Part shown: piece by piece, positions 9,870 to 20,879 of the stretch
Position numbering within the stretch: position 1 is the stretch's first letter
Layout: the number at the start of each line of letters is the position of its first letter
Source of the DNA: Eutreptiella sp. 'Long Island Sound 2002'
Lineage: Eukaryota; Euglenozoa; Euglenophyceae; Eutreptiales; Eutreptiaceae
NCBI GenBank assembly: GCA_964036045.1
Contig: OZ038384.1
Location: 37,316,238 to 37,380,237, forward strand
DNA: 64,000 bases
Direction of reading: 5' to 3'
Translations under genes and position numbers: made by a program
Notes under the pieces: model-generated
Told to the model about the DNA's origin: nothing
Database searches by the model: none
The model's input: only the letters and a program-made list of their open reading frames with translations

Positions 9870-11225
9870 ATGGGCAAACAACCATCGAAGGGCAAGGGCA
9901 CCAAGAAGTGAAAAGTGGATGACAAGGCCCACCATTGCTTGATGGAGATTCACGAGAGGGCAACACAGTACCCCGGTGTGATGGAGGTTCGCAATGGAGT
10001 TATGTGGTGCATCCATTGCGAAGTACACGTTTGACATGTGCACCCTATCAAATGCGAGACACACCAACAGAATGCTAAGATGTCGACTAGACCCGCTTTT
10101 GGGGCAGCTTAGGGTGCACCGGAGCCATCGCGTGGTACGGCCGCAATGACTGATCGGACTGTGATTATCGAGGCTATCAATGAGGATGCGACATATTCAG
10201 GTTCATGCCAGCAACCTGACCTCGATTGTCACTGTCCAGTCATTGCTTTTAGGAAACGTGATTTGATTATTGCCGTGAAAATCCCCTTGCCACTGTCGTG
10301 ATTGCATGTGTTGTAGGTGTGGTTGGATTTCCTCAAAAGAGAATGGGACCAATTGTTCGGGCAAGGAATAGGAGAAGATTACCCAAACAAAGGGTATGGT
10401 TGAGCTCTTGCAATCCCACAAGTAGGAGCTAATTGTGCACATGGTGTTTGCTGCTGACCATATGCAGCAGTTTGCTACTGTCATCAACATGCTGCAGTCA
10501 AAGATGAAGCTGGTGGCTACGTCGGCACCTCTGAAGTGGGCCCAACTCGTTCGCCACAAGGAGCAATTCTACGATGCACACCAATGGTCCCCTCGTGTAC
10601 TTGAGACTTTTAAAAGCGTACCCACATCAGAGTTGAAAGCCCTAAAGGAGGCGGTGCATCTTATTGTCAAAGAGATGGATGTCCAAGCAGTGAAGCATGC
10701 TGCCACTTTGAAGGTGTCCCGGAGACTGGAGGTTTTGGATCCAAAGTTGTTACCAATGGCGAACACTTATTGGCCGGCCAAAAAGGAGCTTTTTCATTTG
10801 CCGGATGACATGCAAGACGAGTTGGAACAAACTGTGCAAATGGATCCTACAAAGGTATGCAACTAGCCTTGAATTTTGTTCCCGGCACCTGAATTTGTGT
10901 GCACTTGGCCTTAAAAAGGATTGTCACCAAAGTGAAATCTTGTTCCATATACCGAAAATTCTCTGCTAGAGGCCTAAAATTTTGTTGTTGCTCATCAGGC
11001 CAAAAGTGTTGAAGACGCAATAGAGTTTTGCAATCAACATCCTGGTGCCCTCGGTGAGCTAGATGTGGCTTTATTTACGATGCTAGCAACAAGCGCCAAT
11101 GTGGAACGATCATTTAGCTTGGCGGGGCCCCATTCGCTGGCACACGGGGCAGCATCACCAAAATGGTGAGGCTGGGAGCTGTGGCAACTGTTTTGCGTGC
11201 ATAAACCCAGGAGAGCACCATGTAA
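9870..11225 (+). pseudogene. hAT-family transposase relic with one intron
   Basis: The N-terminal part reads MGKQPSKGKG, then a BED-like zinc finger (WCIHC followed by two histidines near 10020-10060). It is broken by TGA at two places and TAG at one. The middle frame at 10435-10854 is open for 140 codons and ends AAG|GTATGC. A CATCAG acceptor at 10998 gives a 144-nt intron and joins in phase 0 to a frame with LATSANVERSFSLAG (about 11083-11130), the hallmark of the hAT C-terminal dimerisation domain. A frameshift follows. hAT transposases cut and paste DNA and make 8-bp duplications. I could not find its terminal repeats. Confidence 0.7.
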
Positions 11226-11847
11226 TTTCACTATAATATTTCGTGAGGTTTTGTAATATTTTTCATAATATTTCCTATAATTTCTCCAATTACAAAGATT
11301 GTAATCTATTTTAGTCCCTAGGTAACTGCACTTCCCTTTGTCTTGCGTTTTCCTGCCCTTTTTCTTGCATTGTTGTCCACAACAGCACCATTGGCCAAAA
11401 AATGGGGGGCTGTTCAGAGTGTTAGTGGGAGAATGTGATCAAATGCGAACAAGTGCTGGAAAATGCGCTTTTGGATGAAGTGCTGTTAAATCACTAATTT
11501 TCAATAGTGAGCATTGGTGACCCGAAACTTTCAGTGCCCTGCATCTACTACACCTCTTTTGCCTTTTTGCGAATACCTTCTCAAGTTGCTTTTGGTGGTT
11601 TGCTTCATGTCTGCATGTACACTTTTGGTGGGAGACTTCCGGTCTGCATGTATACAGGCACAATGCAGGACCCCCCCCCCCCCGTTTCGGGGACCCGGTT
11701 TGCTAGAATCAGCCCCAAACATTAACCCAAATTAGTCCAATTCTGGCCTAACCCTAACCACCAACAACAGTCAAAACGACCCTTTTAATAAAGGTGTTCG
11801 TGTTGTGGTGAGAAATGCCGATTTGTGGCGATGAGATTTCAAAACTA

Positions 11848-12949
11848 TGGCGGGCCCGCGCTCAGCTAAGAAAGCGAGGAGAAAATGCCCGAGAAACAAG
11901 GGAATGAGCCGGAGGCTGGTTTTGTGTTTTGGGTGCCAAAGGGACAGAACCTCCGTAGCCTAGTCTTTTTGGGCCTTCCAAGAGAGCACAATCTTAGGGA
12001 CCGCCAAAGAAATTTGGGATGGGCTAGTGGTGTCGCCTTTTGGTACCCTGTGCCCCTGTCGAGGCGTTCTTGCACCATGTCGTCTTTTGAATCCTCTTGC
12101 TCACTGACATCAAACACCGCATGGCCGATGACCTCTACGCGGCGGACGTTCATTCCCGGTGGACGGGACAATCTGCACCTGAATTACTCCAGGCAGCGCA
12201 AGCCACCCTTCCAATGCTATGGAGCCATCCCCCGTCGGGGGTGAATGATGCACTGTGCTGGTCCCTCTACAAGGGCAAGATCTCCTCGGCATCAAGCATC
12301 GGGACTATGCTTCACCCTCAAGGGTTGCCGCTAACGTGCCACGCCACAATACAAACTTCATCTGACAGACTCATTGCGGCGCATGTTCCGCTAGCCATCG
12401 CCGCTGGGCCCAATTAAGATTAAGATTTTGGGATACCGTCCCTTGCCTTCTGACGACATGGCACGCCGATTGGAGGAAAAGTGGAACCCGAGCTATAAAC
12501 CGCTAGACCGTCCGAAGATGCACGCCTCCATTGCATGTATGCTCGGTGTTCAGGGTGCCACGCGGCTACGTGGCGTCCCCAACACAACCCTGAAGGCAAA
12601 GTTGATCCGGCCTATCGGCAACCACTTCCACGCCGGCGAAGTGCGCGATTTTTGGGTTCGACTGCGGCCGGCCGACACACTATCCGTCCTCTGGGAGCCG
12701 CCACAGCCGATGGAAGCGACAGTGCCCGTCTCCAAACCGACTCCTCGGGACGAACTACATTGTGCCTTGCTGGCCTGCGCGGGGAGCATTTCAAGTTTCA
12801 CGCTTGGGGCCCCCTTCTCCAAGAGGGCGCCCATTCTTGACATCGTCTCTGTGGAGACGGCGGCCGAGGCTTACGAGGCGTCCATGATGAGCAATTGTGT
12901 TCTAGTTGTGTTAACAAACAGTTCTCATGGCAAAGTGTTCTGTTTGTAG
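11848..12949 (+). pseudogene. Unidentified element-like protein in three frames
   Basis: MAGPRSAKKARRK at 11848 passes by a frame change into a 119-residue frame with FVFWVPKGQNLRSLVFLGLP. It then passes into the frame at 12097-12417 (DIKHRMADDLYAADVHSRW) and finally into 12428-12949 (YRPLPSDDMARRLEEKWNPS). Each piece is protein-like where the neighbours are not, so one ancestral ORF with two or more indels is likely. No domain is recognised. Being decayed and among transposons, it is probably a mobile-element protein. Confidence 0.45.
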
Positions 12950-13559
12950 GAGCAAGGGGTCAACATTGACCTCAACTAATGACCTTGATGCAACTCATCA
13001 AGCCGGGTTTGAGGATTCAAAAGCCAAAGGGGTCTCTGTTGTGCATTTGGGCACTACAAAGATCACCTCTACCTTTGTGTTGTTTGAACTTAGAATGTAT
13101 GGTTTGTTGTCAACTGTTCAGCAACATATTCTGCTCAGACAGTATTTTTGCCATGTCTGCGGGCCACAATTTTTATGTCAACCATGTTTTCCTTGTATTT
13201 GTGTATCCTACTGTTGTGCTGGGGTTTGTGTGGGAACCAAAAAAAAAACAATGGTACCACTGGGCTACGAGTGTAAGGCAGGTCGCAAAAATATGCACAG
13301 CAATGTTGAACCAGGTTGTTCGGTATCTTGATCAAGCACACTCACCACTAGCGGTCGTTTTGAGCTACTTGGATGCCGGTTTTGAGCCATGATGTTCCCA
13401 AATACTTTTCCTGCGCCTATTGCTGCTTCGGCTGTTGATTGCTGCTGCTAAAATATGTTGCTGACTCTAGACCCTAAGAAGGGTAAAAAAACCTCCATGG
13501 GGGACCAAGTGATTGGGGCTCAACGTTTCGGGCCAAAGTAAACCGGCATAAACGAGGGC
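12950..13559. other. No gene seen
   Basis: Two overlapping hydrophobic, Cys-rich frames here have no coding character. Nothing else is recognised. Confidence 0.4.
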
Positions 13560-13690
13560 AAGGATGTGGGATTTGCTGTCCCCAAGCCAAAAACACCTTC
13601 CTTTTGGTTGTGGTGCACTTGCAGTCCTTTGGAAACCTAAAGTATGTGAAATTTTTTTGAAAAACAAATTCAATCCTTGCTTTTCATGCT
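13560..13690 (+). pseudogene. Fragment shared with the 47.6-kb element
   Basis: The frame contains KHLPFGCGALAVLWKPK, matching THLPFGCSVVGVMWKPK on the minus strand at about 47540-47600. Both are followed by a Lys/Phe-rich segment. The shared peptide shows a common, probably mobile, origin. No function is recognised. Confidence 0.5.
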
Positions 13691-14130
13691 ACCTCTGGGC
13701 AATGGTGGATCAGAGATGTGCAGTGACCGGCAGTGGATCTTCAACGGGGGTTCAAATATCTTTGCGGTTGTAGGGCATTTGGGGACTCGAAAGGGGGTTA
13801 AGGGGACCATTCCACCATAAGACCACCACAAGAAATGGAGAAAGTCAAGGAACATTATGCACCTTCTCAAGAAGCGGAAGAACACCAAAGAGAAGGAGAA
13901 AAGGGCAGCCCCAAACCAAGATGAGAGCAGCAGCAACAACAATAATTCTATCAACACCCAGTGGCAATGCGGGCATAAGCAGCAACAACAACAACATCAG
14001 CAGCAACATCAGCCGGGCCGCACACGGTAGCCAGTGAGGCGGAGCGCCCTGCCCCGGGCCTGGTCTGTGGCATGCTGTGTTGTAGCATCGCACATGTCCT
14101 CCATCCACTCACTTTCTTCTCAAGGCTGTT
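13691..14130. other. CAA/CAG-rich low-complexity sequence
   Basis: AGCAGCAACAACAAC-type trinucleotide runs near 13925-14010. No convincing gene. Confidence 0.4.
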
Positions 14131-14245
14131 CTGCTCAGCTGCTGTCAAGTTGCTCCCGGGAGTGCCTCATGCTACAACAGTCACTGGACACGAGCAACAC
14201 ATAGCTGAAGGCCGAGAGAGAGAGCGGCGCGGAGTACTCCACCAG

Positions 14246-14311
14246 GAGGACAGTAGAGAACTCCAAGTTTTGAGGGATGAGCTCCTAAACACCTCTCAAA
14301 ATCTTACCAAA
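14246..14311 (+). CDS. Candidate coiled-coil exon (66 nt)
   Basis: EDSRELQVLRDELLNTSQNL-TK lies between a CACCAG acceptor and an AAA|GTGTGT donor, 22 codons, phase 0 at both ends, with coiled-coil heptads. The 105 nt before it also read as coiled coil in another frame (ECLMLQQSLDTSNT, TAG, LKAERESG). So the true exon may be longer with a frameshift, and that part needs TAG as glutamine. Same strand and character as the exon at 5.56 kb. Confidence 0.4.
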
Positions 14312-14319
14312 GTGTGTTT

Positions 14320-15160
14320 GGGGTTGTCCGCAAAAGTGTGCCCGCACAAACAACGACTGAGACTGTGTGACAGTTGTTCCTGTGGCATGCGGGTGGGATA
14401 GGCTTTGCATAAAGAATTCATATCCATGGGACGTGGCGCTATTGTGCGATTCTGAGCAGGGCATCCTTTACTCAGTTTCTTTGTTTTCATCTTCAATATC
14501 CCACAAAGAACGCGTGAGGGGGAAAGTTACTTTGGTTGACGGCCAAGACTGATGGCGAATCTACTCCCTACTTGCTGCAAACTCATGCTCATGGGTTGGG
14601 ATCTAGCTTATTCCGCCGAAGGCCAAAAAGAATCTTCTAGCCCCCGGTACCTTGGTGCCAACAACATTACACCACTGCTGCCGGTTTAGCACCAGCCAGC
14701 GTCAGTCAACCGCCAACGGCCGTCAGCAAAGCACGAACCGACTCACCGCCGGCTTGCGACCTACTGATGCTTTGGTGTAGAGTAGTGGTCAGCCGATTAG
14801 TGCATGAGAGGTCCTGTTGCTCACTCGCATCAAGGTGCCTGTAACTTGTCCCAAGTTCGGTGAGCTGATCCAGCCATTTTAACTCGATGTTTCATGGAGC
14901 GGGTAGCCTACAACATTTCTGGCTGGCTAGTGCTTTCTTGGAGTTCAATTGCAAAGGAGTTTGCTAGCTTTTCTTGTAGAAAGTCCAGGACTACCGCCGG
15001 TGGTTGATCACCAACTACCGGTGGTTAGCTGCCAATTGGTGGCAGGAAATCCCGAAATGCCGAAGGTTAACCTCGGCCGCCGGTGATTCACTGCCAACCG
15101 CCACCGGTAGATGGTTAATCGCAGACAATTGCTAGTAGTGGTCTTACAATGCTCTATTCT
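14320..15160. other. No gene seen; CCGCCGGT-type short repeats
   Basis: Repeated ACCGCCGGTGGTT-like motifs around 14990-15110. No coding frame. Confidence 0.4.
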
Positions 15161-15167
15161 AAGATAC

Positions 15168-15230
15168 CCCTTGGTACCTGTATGAAAGGTAGTTTTGTTC
15201 ATCATAAATTGTTTTATGAAATATGAACGC
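15168..15230 (+). repeat. Left terminal inverted repeat
   Basis: Pairs with 19139-19201. The shared core is GGTACCTGTATGAAA, then TTGTTCAT and ATATGAACG. Confidence 0.7.
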
Positions 15231-15486
15231 ATTTTGCTCTTGCTAGGGTGCCCATGGGCATTTTTTGTTCAAAACTTCGGGGGCTGGGTCAACACCCTCG
15301 AGGTGAGTTTTTTTTTTTTGTGGACGGGGTTTTTTTTTGTAAAAATTGCCATTCTTGCCAGTTCATGCAAATTGTGAAAACATCCTCCCTTATTCATAAT
15401 TCCATTCATAATTCAGAACTCGTTTTATGAACGCCTCGATCGTTTTATGAACGCGGATGCACAGGTACACAAAACTTGCTCAATTT

Positions 15487-18400
15487 TCAATCTGTTTTAT
15501 CCACTTCACTGCTTTTCTTTGTCCCTTGTCGTTGCTTGTTCTTGCCGCCCTAAACCTCAGTGCCGTGGCCTGTCGGGTCCTCCCAAAGGGGGGCCGTGGC
15601 CTGGGTTTGACCCCCATCCGGGGCCTAGGCATGGGTTTGGCCAGGGGGTTGGGCTGGTGGTTTGGCCAAGGGTTGTGCTGGGGTATCCACCTCCGTGGGG
15701 GCGGCCTCAGGGGCAGCGTTGGGCTGGGGCTAAGGGGCCGGCTTAGCCTCAGGCTTGGGTTCAGGCTTAGCTGGCTTGGGGGCCGGCTGAGCCGGCGGGT
15801 CAGCGTCCGGTTTGGGGTTGGGCTTCTTTTTGGCCTTGGCGGCCTTCTTACTTGTAGCTGGAGCCTTTTGCTACTCCCAATGGGTTAGTGCTGCACCATG
15901 AGAGGCATACAACAGATGCCTCTCAACCCGAAGCATCCCCTTTTCCCGTGGCTGTTCCACCCACACTCTCCCCCCTGCCCCCCCCCCCCCCACAACCGAG
16001 GTTACAACCCCCCGGTAGACACCATCGGTGTAGGGCACAAAAACGTGTTCACCAAGCGGGGTGTCAGGTGACTCATCCCCCTCCAAAGAGGGGGGTTCCT
16101 CGCGCCGCTTTTGCTGCTGCGACTGCTTCCCTTTCCCCTCCTTCCCATGTCCACGGGGGATGAGCTGCTGCTCGATTTGAAGGATTTACGCTTGTGGGTG
16201 GGGGGCTTTTAGGGTTTGGTGGGTTTGGGGGGGGGGGGCGGGGGGCAGGGGGGGGGGGTTTGGGTTTGTCGGCGGGGGGGGGGGGGGGGGCATTGCTGGG
16301 GAGGCACTGCAGGGGAAGGGGGGGTTCAACCCACAGCTGGACTGCAGGATCTCCTCGTCAGCACAGCCCTCCCACCCCAACTCACCCAGGCTAGCCCAGC
16401 ACGGCATTTTCGCCGCCCGAGTGTCCGTTGGGCGGTGGGACCGTTCCCACTCCCGCAACCCAGACAGGATAGAGCACCCCCGTTGCGGGTTGAGGAGCAG
16501 CAGCTGGTACAGGGCGGACAGGGCGATGCTGAACTCGGCGGTGCCAAGCTGGTAGCGGATGCGAACCCCCGCGACGTCCGCCGGGTTCACTTCCATGTCC
16601 ATGACCTCTGACAATGCCGTTCATAAAATGCGTTCATAAAACGCGTTCATAAAACGCGTTCATGGTTCATAAACGGGCAATACAGGATGGCTGAATTATG
16701 AACGCCGAATTATGAACGAATTATGAACGCACATACCTCGAAATCCGGCTGTGGTCCGACGGTGCCCATTGCGCCCAGGGCTGTCCGGAAATGCGCGGCT
16801 GCACTGGGAGGGGTGCCCTCGGGGGCGCCCGTAGGGGCCGTGGTGCTGCTGGTAGCCGGGGCTGCCCGGCCAAGGGGCTTGATGGGGCGGGTCATGGTGA
16901 GGCCCTNNNNNNNNNNNNNNNNNNNNNNNNNNNNNNNNNNNNNNNNNNNNNNNNNNNNNNNNNNNNNNNNNNNNNNNNNNNNNNNNNNNNNNNNNNNNNN
17001 NNNNNNNNNNNNNNNNNNNNNNNNNNNNNNNNNNNNNNNNNNNNNNNNNNNNNNNNNNNNNNNNNNNNNNNNNNNNNNNNNNNNNNNNNNNNNNNNNNNN
17101 NNNNNNCCAGGGCCAGGGTCGCCTTCTGACTCTCCTCCAGCGGCTTCCTCAGCTCGGCGGCGTCCATGGATGGGCGAAGAGTAATAAAGCTGGGTCGCAG
17201 AGGCCGCTTGGGTGGTGGGTGCTTGGGGGGTGGTGCTTAGAAGTGAAGCGGCGGTGCACGCCTCGGTGTGTGGGGTGTTATAGTGCAACAACGGCAGGTC
17301 AAAGGTTAGAAACCACCAATCCCAGACCTGCTGGACGACCATTGCTTCCCGTTCCACTGCACTCTTACCCCCACCACCACCCTTGGAACTATGCCCATTG
17401 TACCCCTTCTTCAAAATGTAATTGGTGCTCTCCACACCGTCCCCCGACACGGCAGCCTATCCCACCCTGCATGCATCCGCACTCTGAAGCATTGTATCAC
17501 AATCCTCTTCGAGGAACAACGAATGGTGCGACCCCGTCTCCCCGGAGCAGTGTTCCCGAAACGCAGCAGCACCACGTCGGCACGAAGGGCGTGGCGCAAC
17601 CGGAATTGGCGAGTACAAAGTGCGTAGCAACGTTCGCAGCCCCACAACCGCTTGCCACGTGGGGTCCTCCTCGATGTATGCAATCAGGGGCGCAATTTGC
17701 TCCAAGGCCCAAAACAGGTTGTGCGCCTCCTCCCCGTCCGGTGCGTTGTGCGCCCCCAACCCCACGCCACACCGGTTGCGGTACAGAATTTTTTGTACCT
17801 CCCCTGCAACCTCAAGGGGATGATTTCCCACCTGGGCCTCCAAGAAGGCCACGAAAAGCCTTCCGAAGGCCATGCAACAGTGCAAAATGCACAAAAATAC
17901 CCGGTTTCTGGCTATGACCAGCAGCGGTTCACCGGTGCATCCTGCCGCATCCAAAATTTTGCCGGTCACCCGATACCGACGATGATTGGTGGCATCCGAC
18001 TGCATTGTCCTCCGTGCAGCGACGCCATTCCACCACTTGGCCGTGTTGTCCTGCACGGCCTCATTGAAAATAAACCCCACTTGGGGAGCCACGCTGATGC
18101 CCAGCAGCCGCCGGAGCCACGGCTGGTCCCCACCAAGGAGGACCGCTGCTGGCACCCAGCTGTCACACCAGTAAAATTTTTTGCAGCCAATGATGGACTG
18201 CAGGACTTGTGTTCACGAAAGGTGTTCATAATTCTTCTTCATAAAACGCGTTCATATTTCATAAATCGGCAGCACAGCTTTTTATGACGGCAATTTTCGA
18301 ATTATGAACGCGCGAATTATGAACAACATATGAACACGAAAATGCAGACTACAAACCTGCAGCACCTGAGCCCAAATTTGGCCCAGGGCAACCATATCTT

Positions 18401-19121
18401 TGTCCCCTGTGACGGCCATGCCGATGACCCATAGGAAGGCGGGTGTTCGCGCCTTTACCCCATGGTTCAATAGCCCCACCGATAGCTGCGACCAACTGCC
18501 ACCGGCGCAAGGATACCCGTCACCCCGCACCACAAAGGTGAGGGGGCGGGTCCAGTCAATAGACTGGCACAAGGCTGGCCGGGATTGCACGTATTGTGCC
18601 CACAACCGTAGGGGCCAACAACGACCCGACGACGGGGGTTCGGCAAATTCCACCGGGGGGGACAACGCAAGCGGAGCGGTCAATGACTTCCACGTTGCGT
18701 CAAATTGGTCCCGTGTGGGGATGGGCCGTGGGAAGGGCAGCCCGGTGCGGGCGGTGTAGGCATCGCCCCGGCGGGTGATGTACTCAGACAACACGCGGAA
18801 GCCGGACCGGGGTGCACCCAACTCCAAAAGGAGCCCTATCAGATAGGGTGCGGGAAAGAGGGCCTCTGCATACGTACGGATGGCGTGCACCTTGGTTTTG
18901 TGGACCGCCGGGAGGGGAGCGTGGTCCATTGCCTCCGTGAAACGGGCTCGGATGAGGGGGGATGATGACCTCCCTTGGGCCAACAGGTCGGAACACTTGC
19001 TGTCCCGAAGAATGGTGGCACCACGGAGCTGATCAACCATCATGTTTAGCTCCGTGAAGACGGAGTAAGAGTAGACATAACAAAATCCGTGGACAAAGAA
19101 GCGTTCATAAAAGCCGTTCAT
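15487..19121 (-). CDS. Transposase-like gene, three exons, TAR codons in frame
   Basis: Exon A is 19121-18357, exon B 18197-16737 (with a 200-N gap) and exon C 16605-15487. Both splice joints are phase 0. Exon A holds FVVRGDGYPCAGGSWSQL. Exon B starts IIGCKKFYWC and holds LLGGDQPWLRRLLGIS, then CILHCCMAFGRLF and PDGEEAHNLFWALEQIAPL. These suit an RNase H-fold DD(E/D) transposase with the DG and GGD aspartates as catalytic candidates (inference). Exon C ends in a Lys/Pro/Gln-rich tail. In-frame TAR codons are TAG 17459-17457, TAA 16188-16186 and TAG 15873-15871, 15732-15730, 15627-15625 and 15552-15550. The first in-frame TGA after them, at 15489-15487, closes the gene. The start codon lies in the subterminal repeat and is uncertain. 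Confidence 0.55.
16606..16736 (-). other. Intron made of TTCATAA/TTATGAACG repeats
   Basis: Donor GAG|GTATGT, acceptor CAGAG|GTC, 131 nt. It consists of CGTTCATAATTC units, then their inverted counterparts TTTTATGAACGCG, so it can fold into a hairpin. The same motifs form the other intron and the transposon's inner ends. Confidence 0.55.
16907..17106. other. Assembly gap (200 N)
   Basis: Exactly 200 undetermined bases inside exon B. The reading frame across it is unknown. Confidence 1.
18198..18356 (-). other. Intron made of TTCATAA/TTATGAACG repeats
   Basis: Donor CTGCAG|GTTTGTAG, acceptor CCTGCAG|TCC, 159 nt. It shares TTTATGAAATATGAACGC with the element's left end and is built of inverted TTCATAATTCG units. 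Confidence 0.55.
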
Positions 19122-19138
19122 ACTTCATGGTTCATATA

Positions 19139-19201
19139 TGAATCGTTCATATATGAAAAATGAAGTATGAACAATACTACTTTTCATACAGGTACCTAGG
19201 G
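19139..19201 (-). repeat. Right terminal inverted repeat
   Basis: Reverse complement of 15168-15230, with a few mismatches. Confidence 0.7.
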
Positions 19202-19705
19202 ACAATGGCTATTTTAATAAGCATGCTCACCTGCATGGCATGTTTTGTTTCGGATCCTTCGGACCCACTTGAAGGGCGTTCCAATTTTGGAATGCAGCCG
19301 ATGGCACAAAAAATGTTTTTTTTTCATTTGGGAAAGTCCTGTTCCTAGTTGAAGGACAGAGATTGGAATGAGCAAAGGCACGTTGTTTCCTCTTGTTCTT
19401 TGGACCATCGGAGGTATTGCCCATGGGTTGTGCTGTTTTTGTGGTTGGGAGCACGTGCCTGTTCCTACCACCGTCCATTCCGGGGGGGAGGGGATTTCAA
19501 GATCAGTTAAGTTCGTGTGCGAAACTTCGTGTTTCAAATTGGCCATGAAATTTCCCACGCGAAATCAAGGGCCTTTTGCAAATGCACTCTTTGCTACAGG
19601 CACCCCGCGAGGGGGTCTCTATCAAGCACTCTTTGCTTGTGTGCCGCCGTCTCAGCTCCAAACCCCCTGAGGATCGTTTGCACCCCCGTTTCATTCAGCC
19701 CCTGT
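19202..19705. other. No convincing gene
   Basis: Several overlapping frames exist, none with domain character. CATGCAG|GTGAGC near 19232 (minus strand) resembles a splice donor but has no supporting exon. Confidence 0.35.
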
Positions 19706-19707
19706 CT

Positions 19708-20223
19708 CATGGAACGGTTTTTGGTCCATAAAATTGCTGCCCAAAGTGAAGTGCAACATCTAGTTCAGCATTTGGAGGAGGTTGCCCCCAAGAAACAATC
19801 AGCTGGAAAACGTGGCTCAGACAAAACGAAACTATGGTTTGATTGGGATGTTGAACAAAGAGGGGCAACCGTTGAACTATATTGTTCTGCCAGATACCCC
19901 AAATGCCAAGATACCCCAAATGCCAGTTGCACTCCGGGTCTACATGTCCATGTCTATCTACTTTGCGTGACTGGTGTACCAAGATTGCTATACAAGGCTT
20001 CATTGCACCGATGGGTAGGCCTTGGAAGTTGAGCGTTCAGGAGGATACCGCATTGACAGAGTATTTTAATTCACTTCGGGCAGAAGTTGGTGTTGTGGAT
20101 CGTGAAGGAATTCCCGTTCTTGTAGGCAAGTTGATGCAAAAAACACGTCCTCATCTCTGTGTTGAAGAGATACCATATTTTACGGAAGCGTGGGACAGAG
20201 ATTGGAAGGTAGGAAGGGTGTAA
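19708..20223 (+). pseudogene. Unidentified protein relic, possibly a transposase DNA-binding region
   Basis: It starts MERFLVHKIAAQSEVQHLVQ, with a Lys-rich patch and WFDWDVE, then changes frame near 19900-20000 into GRPWKLSVQEDTALTEYFNS and VLVGKLMQKTRPHL. GR-x2-KLS plus an acidic helix recalls pogo-type helix-turn-helix regions, but the match is weak. A TACCCCAAATGCCA direct repeat occurs near 19895-19925. Confidence 0.3.
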
Positions 20224-20554
20224 TTTGGACAGGAAACGACACGGATCGGCGACCATCAACCATTGCTGGCATTTCTGAAGATGCCGATCGGTTTTGGATG
20301 ATGTCTTTGACAACCCACACGCGCATGGTCTGCACATGCCGGCAATATTTGTGGGATTGTCCGCGAAATTTACCACACCAAATCTTGGGTCTCCGCAAAT
20401 TTCCCACAACGAAATTTACCGCCGCGAATTTAACTTGGCACGAACCCCACCCCCCCACCTCCCCCTGTAGCTTTGCATCACGTCCGTGGCGGCCCCAATG
20501 CAGGGCCTGGATGCCTCAAAATTTTGGAGGCTACTAACTTGAACTGCTGCCTCA

Positions 20555-20760
20555 AACAACATTAGGGGGTCTGTAGTAAAAACTAGTAAAAAAAAAGTTT
20601 TTGCAGAAAAAAAATTTTTACTAGGTAACAGTTTACTAGGTTCACTAATTTTTTGCTAGGTTTCAGAACCTAGTAAAAAAAAGTTTTTTTTTACTAGGTT
20701 TCAGAACCTAGTTAAAAAAGAGTTTTTTTTCTTACTAGGTTTCAGAACCTCAAAAAACAA
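20555..20760. repeat. TACTAGGTTTCAGAACCTAG tandem repeats
   Basis: At least three copies of ACTAGGTTTCAGAACCTAG separated by poly-A or poly-T. Related CTAGGTTTTAC repeats occur at 22195-22350, so the pair brackets the composite repeat between them. Confidence 0.6.
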
Positions 20761-20879
20761 AAGAACTCGGCTTTAGAACTTTCAGGCCACTTCTGATCTT
20801 GTCCCCCGCTCTGAGGGGCTTTTTTCCACTAGCCTGGTGAGGCAGGGTGGTCCTTTAGGACCAATATTTTTTTTTGTTA

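Larger units (their letters stand above)
15168..19201 (-). mobile_element. DNA transposon with about 60-bp terminal inverted repeats
   Basis: The left end reads CCCTTGGTACCTGTATGAAA. The right end, reverse-complemented, reads CCCTAGGTACCTGTATGAAA. Similarity continues inward for about 60 bp, through GTAGT-TTGTTCAT and on to ATATGAACG. The 4.03-kb interior holds one spliced minus-strand gene. No target-site duplication beyond a possible 2-bp AC is visible. The superfamily is not identified. A 200-base sequencing gap lies inside. Confidence 0.65.

Noticed and set aside
12927-13392. Membrane-like hydrophobic protein
   Set aside because: Two overlapping frames of similar quality, Cys/Phe-rich by composition, no start context or conserved pattern.
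19202-19240. Extra first exon of the transposase-like gene, with donor GTGAGC
   Set aside because: It lies outside the terminal repeat, and its frame meets TGA within a short distance upstream.
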